NCBI RefSeq assembly: GCF_011174775.1
Contig: NZ_JAANHS010000004.1
Location: 186,001 to 250,000 of the forward strand
DNA: 64,000 bases
Origin: Rhodobacter calidifons
Lineage (GTDB): Bacteria > Pseudomonadota > Alphaproteobacteria > Rhodobacterales > Rhodobacteraceae
Direction of reading: 5' to 3'
Each line of letters opens with the position of its first letter. Within the stretch, counting starts at the first letter, position 1. Shown here in pieces: positions 46,614 through 55,764 of the stretch. Made by a program: the position numbers and the translations under genes. The notes under the pieces were generated by a model, which had not been told where the DNA came from, made no database searches, and worked only from the letters and a program-made list of their open reading frames with translations.

Positions 46614-47050
46614 CTAGCTCTCCCCGTTGGCCCGGAAAACCGGCAAGAGGCGTCGGATGCTTCCGGTCGGCAGAAGTGATGCTAGGCAGTAATGGATGCA
46701 TCTGCAAACAATCTGGTGCCCACTCGACTTGAAAACCTGGACCGGCCCCGCTTCGCTGCGTTTCCAGACGGCAGTTTGGCGGATGGCGCGACCGTGGACG
46801 ATGAGACGCCAGGCGCTTCAGGCACGGATCCCCCGTGTCTCCTCGGTCTTACCGCACTCGGCCTTGCTTCTGTGCGTTTGCAGGTTTTTTTCGATTGTTT
46901 GCAGGCCAGCAGCCAGGTTGGCCCCGATGGTCCGGCCCCCGTCGTGCTCGCTCTGCGCCGGGATCCCCGCCCGCCAGAGCCTGAAGCCCCTTGGCCGGTA
47001 CGCCGACAGGCCCGACCGCGGCAGAGGCGATCGGGCCTTCCGATGCCCGG
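46614..47050. other. 437-bp stretch without a confident gene
   Basis: Open frames on the + strand (46692-47081 and 46696-47091) have no recognisable domain, and the start regions lack a good ribosome site. It contains a T-rich patch (46884-46900) and, at 47009-47037, the stem GGCCCGA/TCGGGCC just beyond the peroxiredoxin stop, possibly its 3' hairpin. I see no tRNA or IS end. Confidence 0.4.
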
Positions 47051-47707
47051 TCAGGCCGGCGCCTTGGCAAAGCGCAGGTAGGGCAGCTTGATGTCCAACT
47101 CGCCGAACCGCTCCTTCGCCTGATCGTCAGTCAGCGCCAGCGCCACGATCACATCCTGCCCCGGCACCCAGTTGGCGGGCGTCGCCAGCGGCACGCCGTC
47201 AGTCTTCTGCACCGCATCGAGCGCCCGCAGGATCTCTGCGAAGTTGCGCCCGATCGACATGGGGTAGGTCATCGACAGGCGGATCTTCTTGTCCGGCCCC
47301 ACGATGTACACCGTCCGCACGGTCGCCGAGTTCGCGGGCGTCCGCCCCTCGGTCGGCAGGTAGTAGTCGGCCGGCAGCATGTCATAGGCCTTGGCCACCG
47401 TCAGGCTGGTGTCGTCGATGATCGGGAAATCGGCGGGGGCGCCGCCGAAGGTCTCGATGTCGCGCTTCCACTTCTCGTGGTCCTGCACGCTGTCCACCGA
47501 GACGCCGATCACCTTGGTGTTGCGCTTCTTCCACTCTGCCGCCAATTGCGCCACGGCGGCGAATTCCGTGGTGCAGACCGGGGTGAAGTCGCGCGGATGG
47601 CTGAAGATGATGCCGTAGCTGTCGCCCAGCCACTCGTGGAACCGGATCGTCCCGGCGGTGGACTCGGCGGTGAAGTCGGGGGCGATGTCGTTGATGCGGA
47701 CGGCCAT
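47051..47707 (-). CDS. 1-Cys peroxiredoxin (Prx6 type)
   Basis: A 218-residue peroxidase of the AhpC/TSA superfamily. The peroxidatic cysteine is in SHPRDFTPVCTTEFAA; the long C-terminal Prx domain (RTVYIVGPDKKIRLSMTYP, NWVPGQDVIV) is typical of the Prx6 class, and there is no resolving cysteine. Reduces hydrogen peroxide and organic peroxides in the cytosol. ATG 47707 follows GAGG; the extension to 47815 is not family-like. Confidence 0.93.
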   Translation of the reverse strand: MAVRINDIAPDFTAESTAGTIRFHEWLGDSYGIIFSHPRDFTPVCTTEFAAVAQLAAEWKKRNTKVIGVSVDSVQDHEKWKRDIETFGGAPADFPIIDDTSLTVAKAYDMLPADYYLPTEGRTPANSATVRTVYIVGPDKKIRLSMTYPMSIGRNFAEILRALDAVQKTDGVPLATPANWVPGQDVIVALALTDDQAKERFGELDIKLPYLRFAKAPA

Positions 47708-47817
47708 GAGAACCTCGTTTGGCTTGGAATCCTGTCTGAAGGGCAAGATAGGCGAAACGGAACAGAGTTTCATCCCCCCGCAGGTCATGGCAAAGGAATA
47801 GGAAAAACCTTCCATGA

Positions 47818-47852
47818 GGGTGGCTCAGGGGATCAGGTTTGTTCTGCCACCC
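47818..47852 (-). terminator. Hairpin after the two-TM unknown gene
   Basis: GGGTGGC (47818-47824) pairs with GCCACCC (47846-47852). Read leftward it directly follows the stop of the 341-aa gene and is followed within 20 bases by a GGTTTTTCC tract. Confidence 0.42.
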
Positions 47853-47856
47853 GACC

Positions 47857-48882
47857 CTAGTCGAAGGTGCCTGTCACCCGCCCGAACAGCATGAAGGCCC
47901 GCGCAGTGCGGGTATCGGCCAGTTCGGCCAGCTCGGCATCCGTCGCATTCGGCTCGAAGGCGGCCACGGTCTTGTCGAAGGCGCGCAGGAAATGGTGCGC
48001 GGCGTCGCGGAACACCGGGTCCGACTTCATCCGAGCGGCCGTCAAGGCCAGCGCCGACCGGTCGCGGATGCCCCCAAGCGCGGCGATGGACCTGCCCCGC
48101 TCGCCTGCGGCAAAGCGCCGCCAAAGCTCGGGATGGCACATGTCCGGCTTCAGGTCGTCCATATAGATGCCGTCCTGGCTGAGCAGCGTCAGAACATCCT
48201 GCGCCGCCCGGATCAGCTTGGCCGAGGTGCGGTCCTCCAGCGCCAGCCGCAGGGCGCGAAAGCCCTCCTTGTCCTCGGGCGTTTCCGGGAATTGCAGCGC
48301 CCGGATGAAATGCGCCACCGACAGTGGCGGGCGGAAATCCTCGGCCGGGGTGCCCAGCGCCAGCGTCGGCTGCTCGACCGCGGGCTCGGGCCGGGGCTGC
48401 ACCAGCGCCGCCTTGCGGTCGGCCGAGGGCACCACATGCGCCGCGTCCCGGCGCGAGGTGAAGCTGGCCGGCGCCGTCTCCGCCTGCCTGGTCGGGGCGG
48501 CGATATCGTCGACTCTCCGCTCTGCCGACGGCCTCAAGCCCGGGGTCTGCGCCTGCACCTGGCTGGACCGCATGGCTTCGATCGTGGCCTGCAACCGCTT
48601 GGCCTCGGCCCGCAGCTCGCGCACCGACCGCAGCGTGATGACCACCGCCCAGATCAAGGCGATGGGCAGGACGACCATCAAGAGGGTCATGAGAACGCCC
48701 AGCGCCCGCGACTCGCTTCCCGGCGGGGTGATCAGCACATAGACCAGGATCAGGACGACCCAGACGACGCTCAGCGCGATGCCGCCGATCTCCAGCCCGC
48801 GGTTCGGGCGGTCGTTCAGATGCGCCAGCGGGCCAGAGCCAAGTCCGTTGTCACCTCTGCGCGGTTCGATCACCGGCTTCAC
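47857..48882 (-). CDS. Unknown membrane protein with two helices and a cytoplasmic domain
   Basis: The 341-residue protein has two adjacent membrane helices (about 31-54 and 62-86: LSVVWVVLILVYVLI and LMTLLMVVLPIALIWAVVI), then a helical/charged linker rich in Ala/Pro (about 90-180) and a C-terminal helical domain (SVAHFIRALQFPETPEDKEG onward). I recognise no family beyond its looking like a conserved Rhodobacteraceae protein. It follows greA on the same strand with 18 bases between, so co-transcription is likely. Confidence 0.7.
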   Translation of the reverse strand: MKPVIEPRRGDNGLGSGPLAHLNDRPNRGLEIGGIALSVVWVVLILVYVLITPPGSESRALGVLMTLLMVVLPIALIWAVVITLRSVRELRAEAKRLQATIEAMRSSQVQAQTPGLRPSAERRVDDIAAPTRQAETAPASFTSRRDAAHVVPSADRKAALVQPRPEPAVEQPTLALGTPAEDFRPPLSVAHFIRALQFPETPEDKEGFRALRLALEDRTSAKLIRAAQDVLTLLSQDGIYMDDLKPDMCHPELWRRFAAGERGRSIAALGGIRDRSALALTAARMKSDPVFRDAAHHFLRAFDKTVAAFEPNATDAELAELADTRTARAFMLFGRVTGTFD

Positions 48883-48900
48883 CTCGGTGCCATCCCCGGA

Positions 48901-49371
48901 TCAAATATAGCGGATCGACAGGATTTCGTAGGACCGGGTTCCGCCCGGGGTCTTGACCTCGACCGTATCCCCTTCTTCCTTGCCGATCAGCGCCCGCGCC
49001 AGCGGCGAGCGCATGTTCAGAAGCCCGTTCTCGATATCGGCCTCGACCTCGCCGACGATCTGGTAGGTCTTTTCCTCGTCCGTCTCTTCATCCACCAGCG
49101 TGACCGTCGCGCCGAACTTGATCGGCCCCGACATCTTTGACGGGTCGATCACATCGGCCAGTGACAGGATGCCTTCCAGCTCCTTGATCCGGCCCTCGAT
49201 GAAGCCCTGCTTTTCGCGGGCGGCGTGGTATTCGGCATTTTCCGACAGGTCGCCATGTTCGCGCGCTTCGGCGATGTCCCGGATGATGGCCGGACGATCC
49301 ACCGTCTTCAGCTGCTTGAGTTCCGCATCCAGCGCGTCGAAACCGCGCCGGGTCATCGGGATCTTTTCCAT
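48901..49371 (-). CDS. greA: Transcription elongation factor GreA
   Basis: Stimulates transcript cleavage by stalled RNA polymerase. The 156-residue protein has the N-terminal coiled coil with the acidic tip ([20 protein letters not shown]) and the C-terminal FKBP-like domain ending [21 protein letters not shown] 49371 gives the usual [10 protein letters not shown] start and good spacing to GTGGA; ATG 49377 is also in frame. The 279 bases before it, up to etfQO, hold its promoter and no gene I can support. Confidence 0.97.
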   Translation of the reverse strand: MEKIPMTRRGFDALDAELKQLKTVDRPAIIRDIAEAREHGDLSENAEYHAAREKQGFIEGRIKELEGILSLADVIDPSKMSGPIKFGATVTLVDEETDEEKTYQIVGEVEADIENGLLNMRSPLARALIGKEEGDTVEVKTPGGTRSYEILSIRYI

Positions 49372-49650
49372 CGACATTCCACAGTAAAAGAAGAAGTCAC
49401 GGATCGGGGCACGATCCATGACTTCGGTCCAGGCTGGCTTCACCTCACCCGATGAAGCCCTGAATTGCAAGGGGGGATGCCGCGGACAGGCGGTGTCCGG
49501 TCGGCGGGAAGACAGAAAGTTTCGCGCGGCAATGTGCCTCTGGCGTGATGTTGCGTCACGGTTGACCTCGGGTCGCGCCTGCGGCAACAGGGAAGCCGCG
49601 AAAAGCCAGCGTTTCAGGGCAGGGTGGGGCCGCCCGGGGAAGGACAAGCG

Positions 49651-51297
49651 ATGACCGCAATTCAGCGCGAGAAGATGGACTATGACGTGGTGATCGTCGG
49701 CGCGGGGCCTGCGGGCCTGTCGGCGGCGATCCGGCTGAAACAGCTGGACCCGGAACGCTCGGTCGTCGTGCTGGAAAAGGGATCCGAGGTCGGCGCGCAT
49801 ATCCTGTCGGGCGCGGTGCTGGACCCCTCGGGCCTGGATGCCCTGCTGCCCGACTGGCGCAACATGGACGCGCCGATCAAGGTTCCGGTCAGGGAGGACA
49901 ACTTCTATCTCCTCGGCCCCGCTGGTCAGGTCCGCATCCCGAACTGGCCGATGCCGCCGCTGATGTCGAACCACGGCAATTACATCGTCTCGATGGCGAA
50001 CGTCTGCCGCTGGATGGCCGGCGTGGCCGAGGGGCTGGGCGTGGAGATCTTCCCCGGTATGGCCTGTTCGGAACTGGTGTTCGAGGATGACAAGGTCGTC
50101 GGCGTCGTCGCCGGCGAATTCGGCCGCGACCCCGAAACCCGCCAACCGGGGCCCTCCTACGAACCCGGAATGGAGCTGCGCGGCAAGTATGTCTTCCTCT
50201 CCGAAGGCGTCCGCGGCAGCCTCGCCAAGCAGGTGATCGAGAAATACGACCTGTCCAAAGGCCATTGCCCGCAGAAATTCGGCCTCGGCATGAAGGAAAT
50301 CTGGGAGATCGACCCCGCGAAGCACCGCGAGGGCACCGTCACCCACACGATGGGCTGGCCCCTGGGCAAGAACGCGGGCGGCGGGTCCTTCATCTATCAC
50401 CTTGAGAACAATCAGGTCTATGTCGGCTTCGTCGTCCACCTGAACTACGAAAACCCCCACCTCTACCCCTACATGGAGTTCCAGCGCTTCAAGCACCACC
50501 CGATGGTGGCGGACCTGCTCAAGGGCGGCAAACGCGTCGCCTACGGCGCCCGCGCGATCTCCGAGGGCGGCTGGCAGTCGATCCCGAAGATGGTCGCCCC
50601 CGGCGTGGCGCTTCTGGGCTGCTCGGCGGGGCTCGTGAACGTCCCCCGCATCAAGGGCAACCACAACGCCATGCTCTCGGGCAAGGCCGCGGCCGAGGCC
50701 GCGCACGCCGCCATCACCGCGGGCCGCGCGCAGGACGAATTGACCGCCTACGAGACCGAGGTCCGCACCGGCGCCATCGGGAAAGATCTGAAAAAGGTGC
50801 GCAACGTCAAACCCTTGTGGTCGCGCTTTGGCCTGACCGCCAGCCTGGTGGGCGGCGGCCTCGACATGTGGCTCAACACCATCGGCCTCACAGCCTTCGG
50901 CACGCTGCGCCATGGCAAGACCGACGCCGCCGCCACCGGCCTTGCCAAGGACCACAAGCCGATCGACTACCCCAAACCCGACGGAAAGCTCTCGTTCGAC
51001 CGGCTCACGAACGTCGCCTTCTCCTTCACCAACCATGACGAGAACCAGCCCGCCCACCTCGTCCTGAAGGACCCGTCCATCCCCATCGCCGTCAACCTGC
51101 CGAAATATGCCGAACCTGCCCAGCGCTACTGCCCGGCAGGGGTCTATGAGGTGCTGGGCGAGGGCGCCGACGCCACCTTCCGGATCAACTTCCAGAACTG
51201 CGTCCACTGCAAGACCTGCGACATCAAGGACCCCTCGCAGAACATCACCTGGACCACGCCCATGGGCGGCGGCGGGCCGAACTACCCCAACATGTGA
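49651..51297 (+). CDS. Electron transfer flavoprotein-ubiquinone oxidoreductase
   Basis: A 548-residue iron-sulfur flavoprotein that passes electrons from ETF (fatty and amino acid oxidation) to ubiquinone. FAD site [17 protein letters not shown] at residue ~12; membrane-surface ubiquinone region in the middle ([20 protein letters not shown]); C-terminal [4Fe-4S] cysteines YCPAGVYEV and [19 protein letters not shown] lies six bases before ATG 49651. Eukaryotic homologue: ETFDH. Confidence 0.96.
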   Translation: MTAIQREKMDYDVVIVGAGPAGLSAAIRLKQLDPERSVVVLEKGSEVGAHILSGAVLDPSGLDALLPDWRNMDAPIKVPVREDNFYLLGPAGQVRIPNWPMPPLMSNHGNYIVSMANVCRWMAGVAEGLGVEIFPGMACSELVFEDDKVVGVVAGEFGRDPETRQPGPSYEPGMELRGKYVFLSEGVRGSLAKQVIEKYDLSKGHCPQKFGLGMKEIWEIDPAKHREGTVTHTMGWPLGKNAGGGSFIYHLENNQVYVGFVVHLNYENPHLYPYMEFQRFKHHPMVADLLKGGKRVAYGARAISEGGWQSIPKMVAPGVALLGCSAGLVNVPRIKGNHNAMLSGKAAAEAAHAAITAGRAQDELTAYETEVRTGAIGKDLKKVRNVKPLWSRFGLTASLVGGGLDMWLNTIGLTAFGTLRHGKTDAAATGLAKDHKPIDYPKPDGKLSFDRLTNVAFSFTNHDENQPAHLVLKDPSIPIAVNLPKYAEPAQRYCPAGVYEVLGEGADATFRINFQNCVHCKTCDIKDPSQNITWTTPMGGGGPNYPNM

Positions 51298-51425
51298 CGC
51301 CGTCCGGGGCGCGTTTCACGAAAGGTTGTCCGGATCCTGCGCGCCCAATCGCAAGGTCGGGTCTCGCAACATTGCCTGGCCGCCGCGGCCGGGCTACCTT
51401 CAGCGCGACCGTCGAGGAGAGGCCC

Positions 51426-53153
51426 ATGCGTTCCGTGATTACCCGCACCTTGTGCGCCCTTGTGCTTGCGGCGGCTCTGGGCGCACCTCTTCAAGCCGAG
51501 GACGACATCAACTCCGGCGCCTATCTCGCGGCTCGGATCGCCGAACGCGAGAACGATTTCCGCGCCGCCTTTGGCTGGTATGCCCAGGCGATGGCTTCCG
51601 ATCCAGGCAATCCGGCGCTTCTTGACGGGGCCATCCTGGCCGGCATCGGCAGCGGAGACATTGTTCCGACCATCGAACTGGCGGCAATCCGGCGCGATCT
51701 CGGCAAGGACCGGGGCATCGACCGCAGCCAGCTTGCCGATCTGGTTCTCCTCGCCGACGAGGCACAGCGCGAGGACTATGCCGCGATCCAGGCAGAGGCC
51801 GCCGCGGGCCGCGATGTCGGGGACCTTGCCAACCAGCTAGTCCTCGCCTGGGCGAAAGTCGGCGACGGCAGGATGTCCGAGGCGCTCGAGGCCTTCGATA
51901 CGGTCGCAAAGAGGGAAGGTTACGAGGCGTTCGGCTATTACCACAAGGCCCTGGCCCTTGCCTCGGTCGGCGATTTCGAAGGCGCGGACGAGATCCTGTC
52001 CGGCAAGGCCGCCGGCCCGATCGTGGTGATGCGGCGCGGCGTCTTTGCCCATGTGCAGATCCTCAGTCAGCTGGAACGCAACCAGGATGCGCTGGCCCTG
52101 CTTGACCGCAGCTTCGGTCCCGGGCCGGATCCGCTGGTCGATCCCATCCGCCGCCGCCTTCAGGCCGGTGAGCCGCTTCCCTTCGATACGGTCCGAAATG
52201 CGCGCGACGGCATCGCCGAGGTGTTCTTCTCGATCTCCACCGCGCTGCAAGGCGGCGCCGATCCGGTCTACACGCTGCTTCACCTCCACGTCGCCGGATA
52301 TCTGCGGCCCGATCACAGCGATGCGCTTCTGATGACCGCCGACGTGCTGACGGACCTGCGTCAATACGATCTTGCCGCCGAAACCTATGCACGGTTCCGG
52401 CCCGAGGATCCGGCCTTCGTCACCGCGGAAATCGGCCGGGCAGGCGCGTTGCGGTCGCAGGGCAAGGCCGACGCGGCGATCGAGGCGCTTCGGACGCTGG
52501 CCCGGGCGCATGGCGACCTGGTCGGCGTGCAGTTCGCCTTGGGCGACATGCTGCGCGGACAGGAACGGTTTGCCGAGGCCGTGGCCGCCTATTCCTCGGC
52601 CATCGAACTTGCATCAGCGGCCGGCAAGCAGGACTGGGTGCTCTACTTCTACCGCGGCATCTGCCATGAGCAGTCGCAGAACTGGGCGCTCGCCGAGGCC
52701 GACTTCCGCCGCGCGCTGGAGCTGAACCCGACCCAGCCGCAGGTGCTGAACTACCTCGGCTACGGGCTGGTCGACCGGGGCGAGAAACTGGACGAGGCCC
52801 TTGGCATGATCGAGAAGGCCGTCGCGGGCGATCCCAAGCAGGGCTACATCATCGACAGCCTGGCCTGGGCGCTATTCAAGCTGGGCCGCTATGCCGAGGC
52901 GCTGGAACCGATGGAAAGGGCGTCGCTGCTTGAACCCGTGGATCCGATCGTCACCGACCACCTGGGCGATGTCTACTGGATGAACAACCGCAAGCTCGAG
53001 GCGCGGTTCCAGTGGCGCCGCGCCCTGTCGTTCAACCCGACCGAAAAGGACAAGGCGCGCATCCTACGCAAGCTCGAGGTCGGTCTGGACGCGGTGATGG
53101 CGGCCGAGGGCACGGCCCCGGCCCCGGTCAAGGCCGCCGAGAATGGCAATTGA
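51426..53153 (+). CDS. Exported tetratricopeptide-repeat protein
   Basis: A 575-residue protein with signal peptide (RTLCALVLAAALGAPLQAED), then TPR units across the whole length, clearest at LAEADFRRALELNPTQPQVL, LNYLGYGLVDRGEKLDEALG and LAWALFKLGRYAEALEPMER. Probably periplasmic or lipid-free outer-membrane-associated scaffold. GAGGAGAGG precedes ATG 51426. It overlaps ispE by eleven bases; the etfQO-TPR-ispE order is common in Rhodobacteraceae as far as I recall. Confidence 0.85.
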   Translation: MRSVITRTLCALVLAAALGAPLQAEDDINSGAYLAARIAERENDFRAAFGWYAQAMASDPGNPALLDGAILAGIGSGDIVPTIELAAIRRDLGKDRGIDRSQLADLVLLADEAQREDYAAIQAEAAAGRDVGDLANQLVLAWAKVGDGRMSEALEAFDTVAKREGYEAFGYYHKALALASVGDFEGADEILSGKAAGPIVVMRRGVFAHVQILSQLERNQDALALLDRSFGPGPDPLVDPIRRRLQAGEPLPFDTVRNARDGIAEVFFSISTALQGGADPVYTLLHLHVAGYLRPDHSDALLMTADVLTDLRQYDLAAETYARFRPEDPAFVTAEIGRAGALRSQGKADAAIEALRTLARAHGDLVGVQFALGDMLRGQERFAEAVAAYSSAIELASAAGKQDWVLYFYRGICHEQSQNWALAEADFRRALELNPTQPQVLNYLGYGLVDRGEKLDEALGMIEKAVAGDPKQGYIIDSLAWALFKLGRYAEALEPMERASLLEPVDPIVTDHLGDVYWMNNRKLEARFQWRRALSFNPTEKDKARILRKLEVGLDAVMAAEGTAPAPVKAAENGN

Positions 53154-53994
53154 GGCGGTCAGCGAAGCGGCGCCCGCCAAGCTGAACCTCTGCCTGCATG
53201 TGACCGGACGGCGGGTCGACGGCTATCACTTGCTCGACAGTCTGGTCGTCTTCGCCGATATCGCCGACCGTGTATTTGCCTCCCCCGCCCGCGGCCTCTC
53301 GCTGGTCGTGGCCGGGCCCGAGGGGGCGGGACTTCGGGCCGACGACGACAATCTGGTTCTGCGCGCCGCCCGCTGCATGGGGATCACGGATGCCGCGCTG
53401 GTGCTGGACAAGCAGCTTCCCATCGCCTCGGGGGTCGGCGGCGGCTCGGCAGATGCGGCGGCGACCCTGCGTGCGCTGGTCCGGCTGACCGGACGGCCGC
53501 TGCCGGACTTGCCGGAGGTGCTGCGGCTGGGTGCCGATGTGCCGGTCTGCCTCGCCTCCCGACCGGCCCGGATGACCGGGATAGGCGATCACCTGGCACC
53601 GCTGCCCCCCTTGCCAAGCATGGGCTGCCTTTTGGTCAACCCGCGTCTGCCGGTTCCGACCCCACAGGTGTTTGCGGCACTTGACCGGCACGGGAACGGG
53701 CCGCTGCCCGACCTGCCCGAGACCGCGCTGGCCAGTGCCGCGACCTTCGCCGACTGGCTTGCGGCAAACAGCCGCAACGACCTTGTGCGTCCGGCCCGCA
53801 CTGTCGCACCTGTGCTGGCCGATGTGCAGGCGGCGCTGGACAGCACGCCCGGCTGCCTCTTTTCCCGGATGTCGGGATCGGGCGGAACGCATTTCGGTCT
53901 CTTTGCCACCCCCGAGTCTGCTGCGGCCGCCGCCACGCACATCCGTGAGGCCCATCCGTACTGGTGGACGGCCGCCGGACGCATCCTCGACTGA
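53143..53994 (+). CDS. ispE: 4-diphosphocytidyl-2-C-methyl-D-erythritol kinase
   Basis: GHMP kinase of the MEP isoprenoid pathway, 283 residues. AAPAKLNLCLHVTGRRVDGYH holds the catalytic Lys region, LPIASGVGGGSADAAATLRA the ATP-binding glycine loop, and SRMSGSGGTHFGLF the third GHMP motif. Makes precursors for quinones, carotenoids and bacteriochlorophyll side chains. Its start lies inside the TPR gene. Confidence 0.95.
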   Translation: MAIEAVSEAAPAKLNLCLHVTGRRVDGYHLLDSLVVFADIADRVFASPARGLSLVVAGPEGAGLRADDDNLVLRAARCMGITDAALVLDKQLPIASGVGGGSADAAATLRALVRLTGRPLPDLPEVLRLGADVPVCLASRPARMTGIGDHLAPLPPLPSMGCLLVNPRLPVPTPQVFAALDRHGNGPLPDLPETALASAATFADWLAANSRNDLVRPARTVAPVLADVQAALDSTPGCLFSRMSGSGGTHFGLFATPESAAAAATHIREAHPYWWTAAGRILD

Positions 53995-54167
53995 CCCCTG
54001 TTCCGGCAGGCTGTCATGCCCCGCATGTGACGCGGCGCCGGTCACTGCCCCGGTGCCTGCCGACTGCAAGAAGACAAAGACCATGGGTGCCGGAGAAAAC
54101 GGCGCGACATTGCGATGTCGGTATGGTTTCCGGGAAGCGTTCCAACCTTACCGTTTCACGGATCCCT

Positions 54168-54908
54168 TCAGAAATAACTTCGGACCAGGGCCCCCGAAAT
54201 CAATGCCCAGCCGTCTGCCACCACGAAGAAGACCAGCTTGAACGGCAGCGAGACGACCGCAGGCGGCACCATCATCATGCCCATCGACATCAGGATTGCC
54301 GCCACAACCAGATCGATGATCAGGAAGGGCAGGTAGATCATGAAGCCGATCTCGAACGCGCGCTGGATCTCGGACAGGAGGAACGCGGGCACCAGAAGCG
54401 ACAGCGGCGCCTCGGCTGGCGCGGCGACCGGCGCGCCCACCCGTAGGTCCTGGAGGGTCTGCAATGTCTCCGGATCGACCCTGAGGGCCATGAAGGCGCG
54501 GAACGGAGCAATCGCCGCTTGCAGCCCCGGACCGATCTCCATCGTTCCGTTGGTCATCGGCTCGATCCCCTTGACCCAGGCCTCGGTAAAGACCGGATCC
54601 ATGACGAACCAGGTCAGGAACATGGCCAGGCTGATGATCAGCATGTTCGGCGGCGCCTGCTGCAGGCCGATGGCCTGGCGCAGGATCGACAGGACGGTGA
54701 CGATGAAGGGAAAACAGGTCACCATCACCGCCAGCCCTGGCAGGATCGACAGGACCGTGATGAGCAGCAGAAGCTGGACAGACCGGAGCGACAGCGTCTC
54801 CCCCCCGGCTCCGCCAAGGTCGATCGAGATCTGTTGGGCAAGCGCCGGTCCCGCAATCAGGCCAAGACAGATGGCCAGGGCTGGAACCAGGCCGGCGGAA
54901 AGCCTCAC
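54168..54908 (-). CDS. fliP: Flagellar export protein FliP
   Basis: A 246-residue core component of the flagellar type III export gate. Signal peptide (LVPALAICLGLIAGPALA), then four membrane helices; conserved LSILPGLAVMVTCFPFIVTV, PNMLIISLAMFLTWFVM and FEIGFMIYLPFLIIDLVVA. The start is GTG 54908, which overlaps the fliN stop as GTGA. Last gene of the leftward unit fliF-fliH-fliN-fliP. The 173 bases between the ispE and fliP 3' ends hold only GC-rich inverted repeats (around 54004-54062). Confidence 0.95.
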   Translation of the reverse strand: MRLSAGLVPALAICLGLIAGPALAQQISIDLGGAGGETLSLRSVQLLLLITVLSILPGLAVMVTCFPFIVTVLSILRQAIGLQQAPPNMLIISLAMFLTWFVMDPVFTEAWVKGIEPMTNGTMEIGPGLQAAIAPFRAFMALRVDPETLQTLQDLRVGAPVAAPAEAPLSLLVPAFLLSEIQRAFEIGFMIYLPFLIIDLVVAAILMSMGMMMVPPAVVSLPFKLVFFVVADGWALISGALVRSYF

Positions 54909-55174
54909 AGCCCGCCCCGCAGATTGGCAACCTCGGTCAGACGGACTGCCAGCTGCCCGGCATGGTCGCCTTCCAGCTCGGTCAGCTCGCCCCTGGCAAT
55001 AAGCCGGTCGCCCACAAAGAGCTCGACCGGATCGTCCACCCGGCGGTCGAGTTGCAGCACGGCGTCCTTCGACAGCCGCAGGAGGTCGCGCACAAGAGGT
55101 CGTGCGCGGCCGACCGAGATCGTGACTTCGATCGGGACCTGGCTGAACGGGTTCGTGTCGGCGATGTCGTCCAT
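54905..55174 (-). CDS. fliN: Flagellar motor switch protein FliN
   Basis: Eighty-nine residues, a single SpoA/FliN domain: VPIEVTISVGRARPLVRDLLRL and VELFVGDRLIARGELTELEG. C-ring component for torque and switching. GAGGA precedes ATG 55174. The glycine-valine-rich end expected of FliN is present (LAVRLTEV). Confidence 0.9.
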   Translation of the reverse strand: MDDIADTNPFSQVPIEVTISVGRARPLVRDLLRLSKDAVLQLDRRVDDPVELFVGDRLIARGELTELEGDHAGQLAVRLTEVANLRGGL

Positions 55175-55182
55175 GGTGTTCC

Positions 55183-55764
55183 TCAGGTGTTGAGGGTGAA
55201 GAAGGCGCGGACCGCGGCTGCGATCTCGGCGGTGACCTGGGACAGGTCAACCTTGGTCTCGGAAGTTCCGAAGCGGATGTAGACCTGGCCCTCGGGCAGC
55301 GAGGGTTCTTCCTCGATCACCATCGGCAGGCCGGTTGCCTCGGCCACCAGATCCTCGACCTGGGAACGAACCGCCGGATTGAGCACGAGAGTCAGCGGCG
55401 TATCGGCCAGATCTGCGGCAATCGGGCTCAGCGCTTCCAGCACCGTCGGGGCCAGCGCCGCGCGAGCTACCTCCGGCAGGAGCCGGTTGATCATCTCGAG
55501 CATCAGCGGCCGGATGGATTGCAGAACATGGCTGCGGGCGTCCTGGAACGTGAAAGCCAGGCTTTGCAGGTTCCGTGCCAGATCTGCCCGCAGTCGTGCC
55601 TGGTCTCCTTGTTGCGCGGCGACAGCATCGTCCCATCCGGCGGTGTACCCCTGTTCGAACCCGGCAACCTTGGCCTCTTCCACCGCCGTCACCTCGACCA
55701 GCGGTTGCAGCGTGCCGTCGCCGGGCGAAGCGGTGTCGAACACTTCCAGTCGCAGGGCGGGCAT
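55183..55764 (-). CDS. fliH: FliH-like flagellar export regulator
   Basis: A 193-residue protein with an N-terminal helical region (KVAGFEQGYTAGWDDAVAAQ, the GxxxG-like FliH repeat region) and a C-terminal domain like FliH/YscL/V-ATPase E. It would bind the FliI ATPase, which is not in the window. It begins in the ATGA overlap with fliF and ends eight bases before fliN. Sequence conservation of FliH is low, so the call leans on position. Confidence 0.7.
   Translation of the reverse strand: MPALRLEVFDTASPGDGTLQPLVEVTAVEEAKVAGFEQGYTAGWDDAVAAQQGDQARLRADLARNLQSLAFTFQDARSHVLQSIRPLMLEMINRLLPEVARAALAPTVLEALSPIAADLADTPLTLVLNPAVRSQVEDLVAEATGLPMVIEEEPSLPEGQVYIRFGTSETKVDLSQVTAEIAAAVRAFFTLNT

Noticed and set aside
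46692-47091. Two overlapping + strand frames of about 130 codons after the cyclase gene
   Set aside because: No domain, poor start context, and the end runs antisense into the peroxiredoxin gene.
49418-49654. 78-codon + strand frame before etfQO
   Set aside because: Low-complexity basic product without ribosome site; overlaps the etfQO ribosome-binding site. Treated as intergenic.
54004-54062. Terminator between ispE and fliP
   Set aside because: CGGCAGGC/GCCTGCCG and GGCGCCGG/CCGGTGCC can pair, but the two stems exclude each other partly and no T-run follows; too ambiguous to list.
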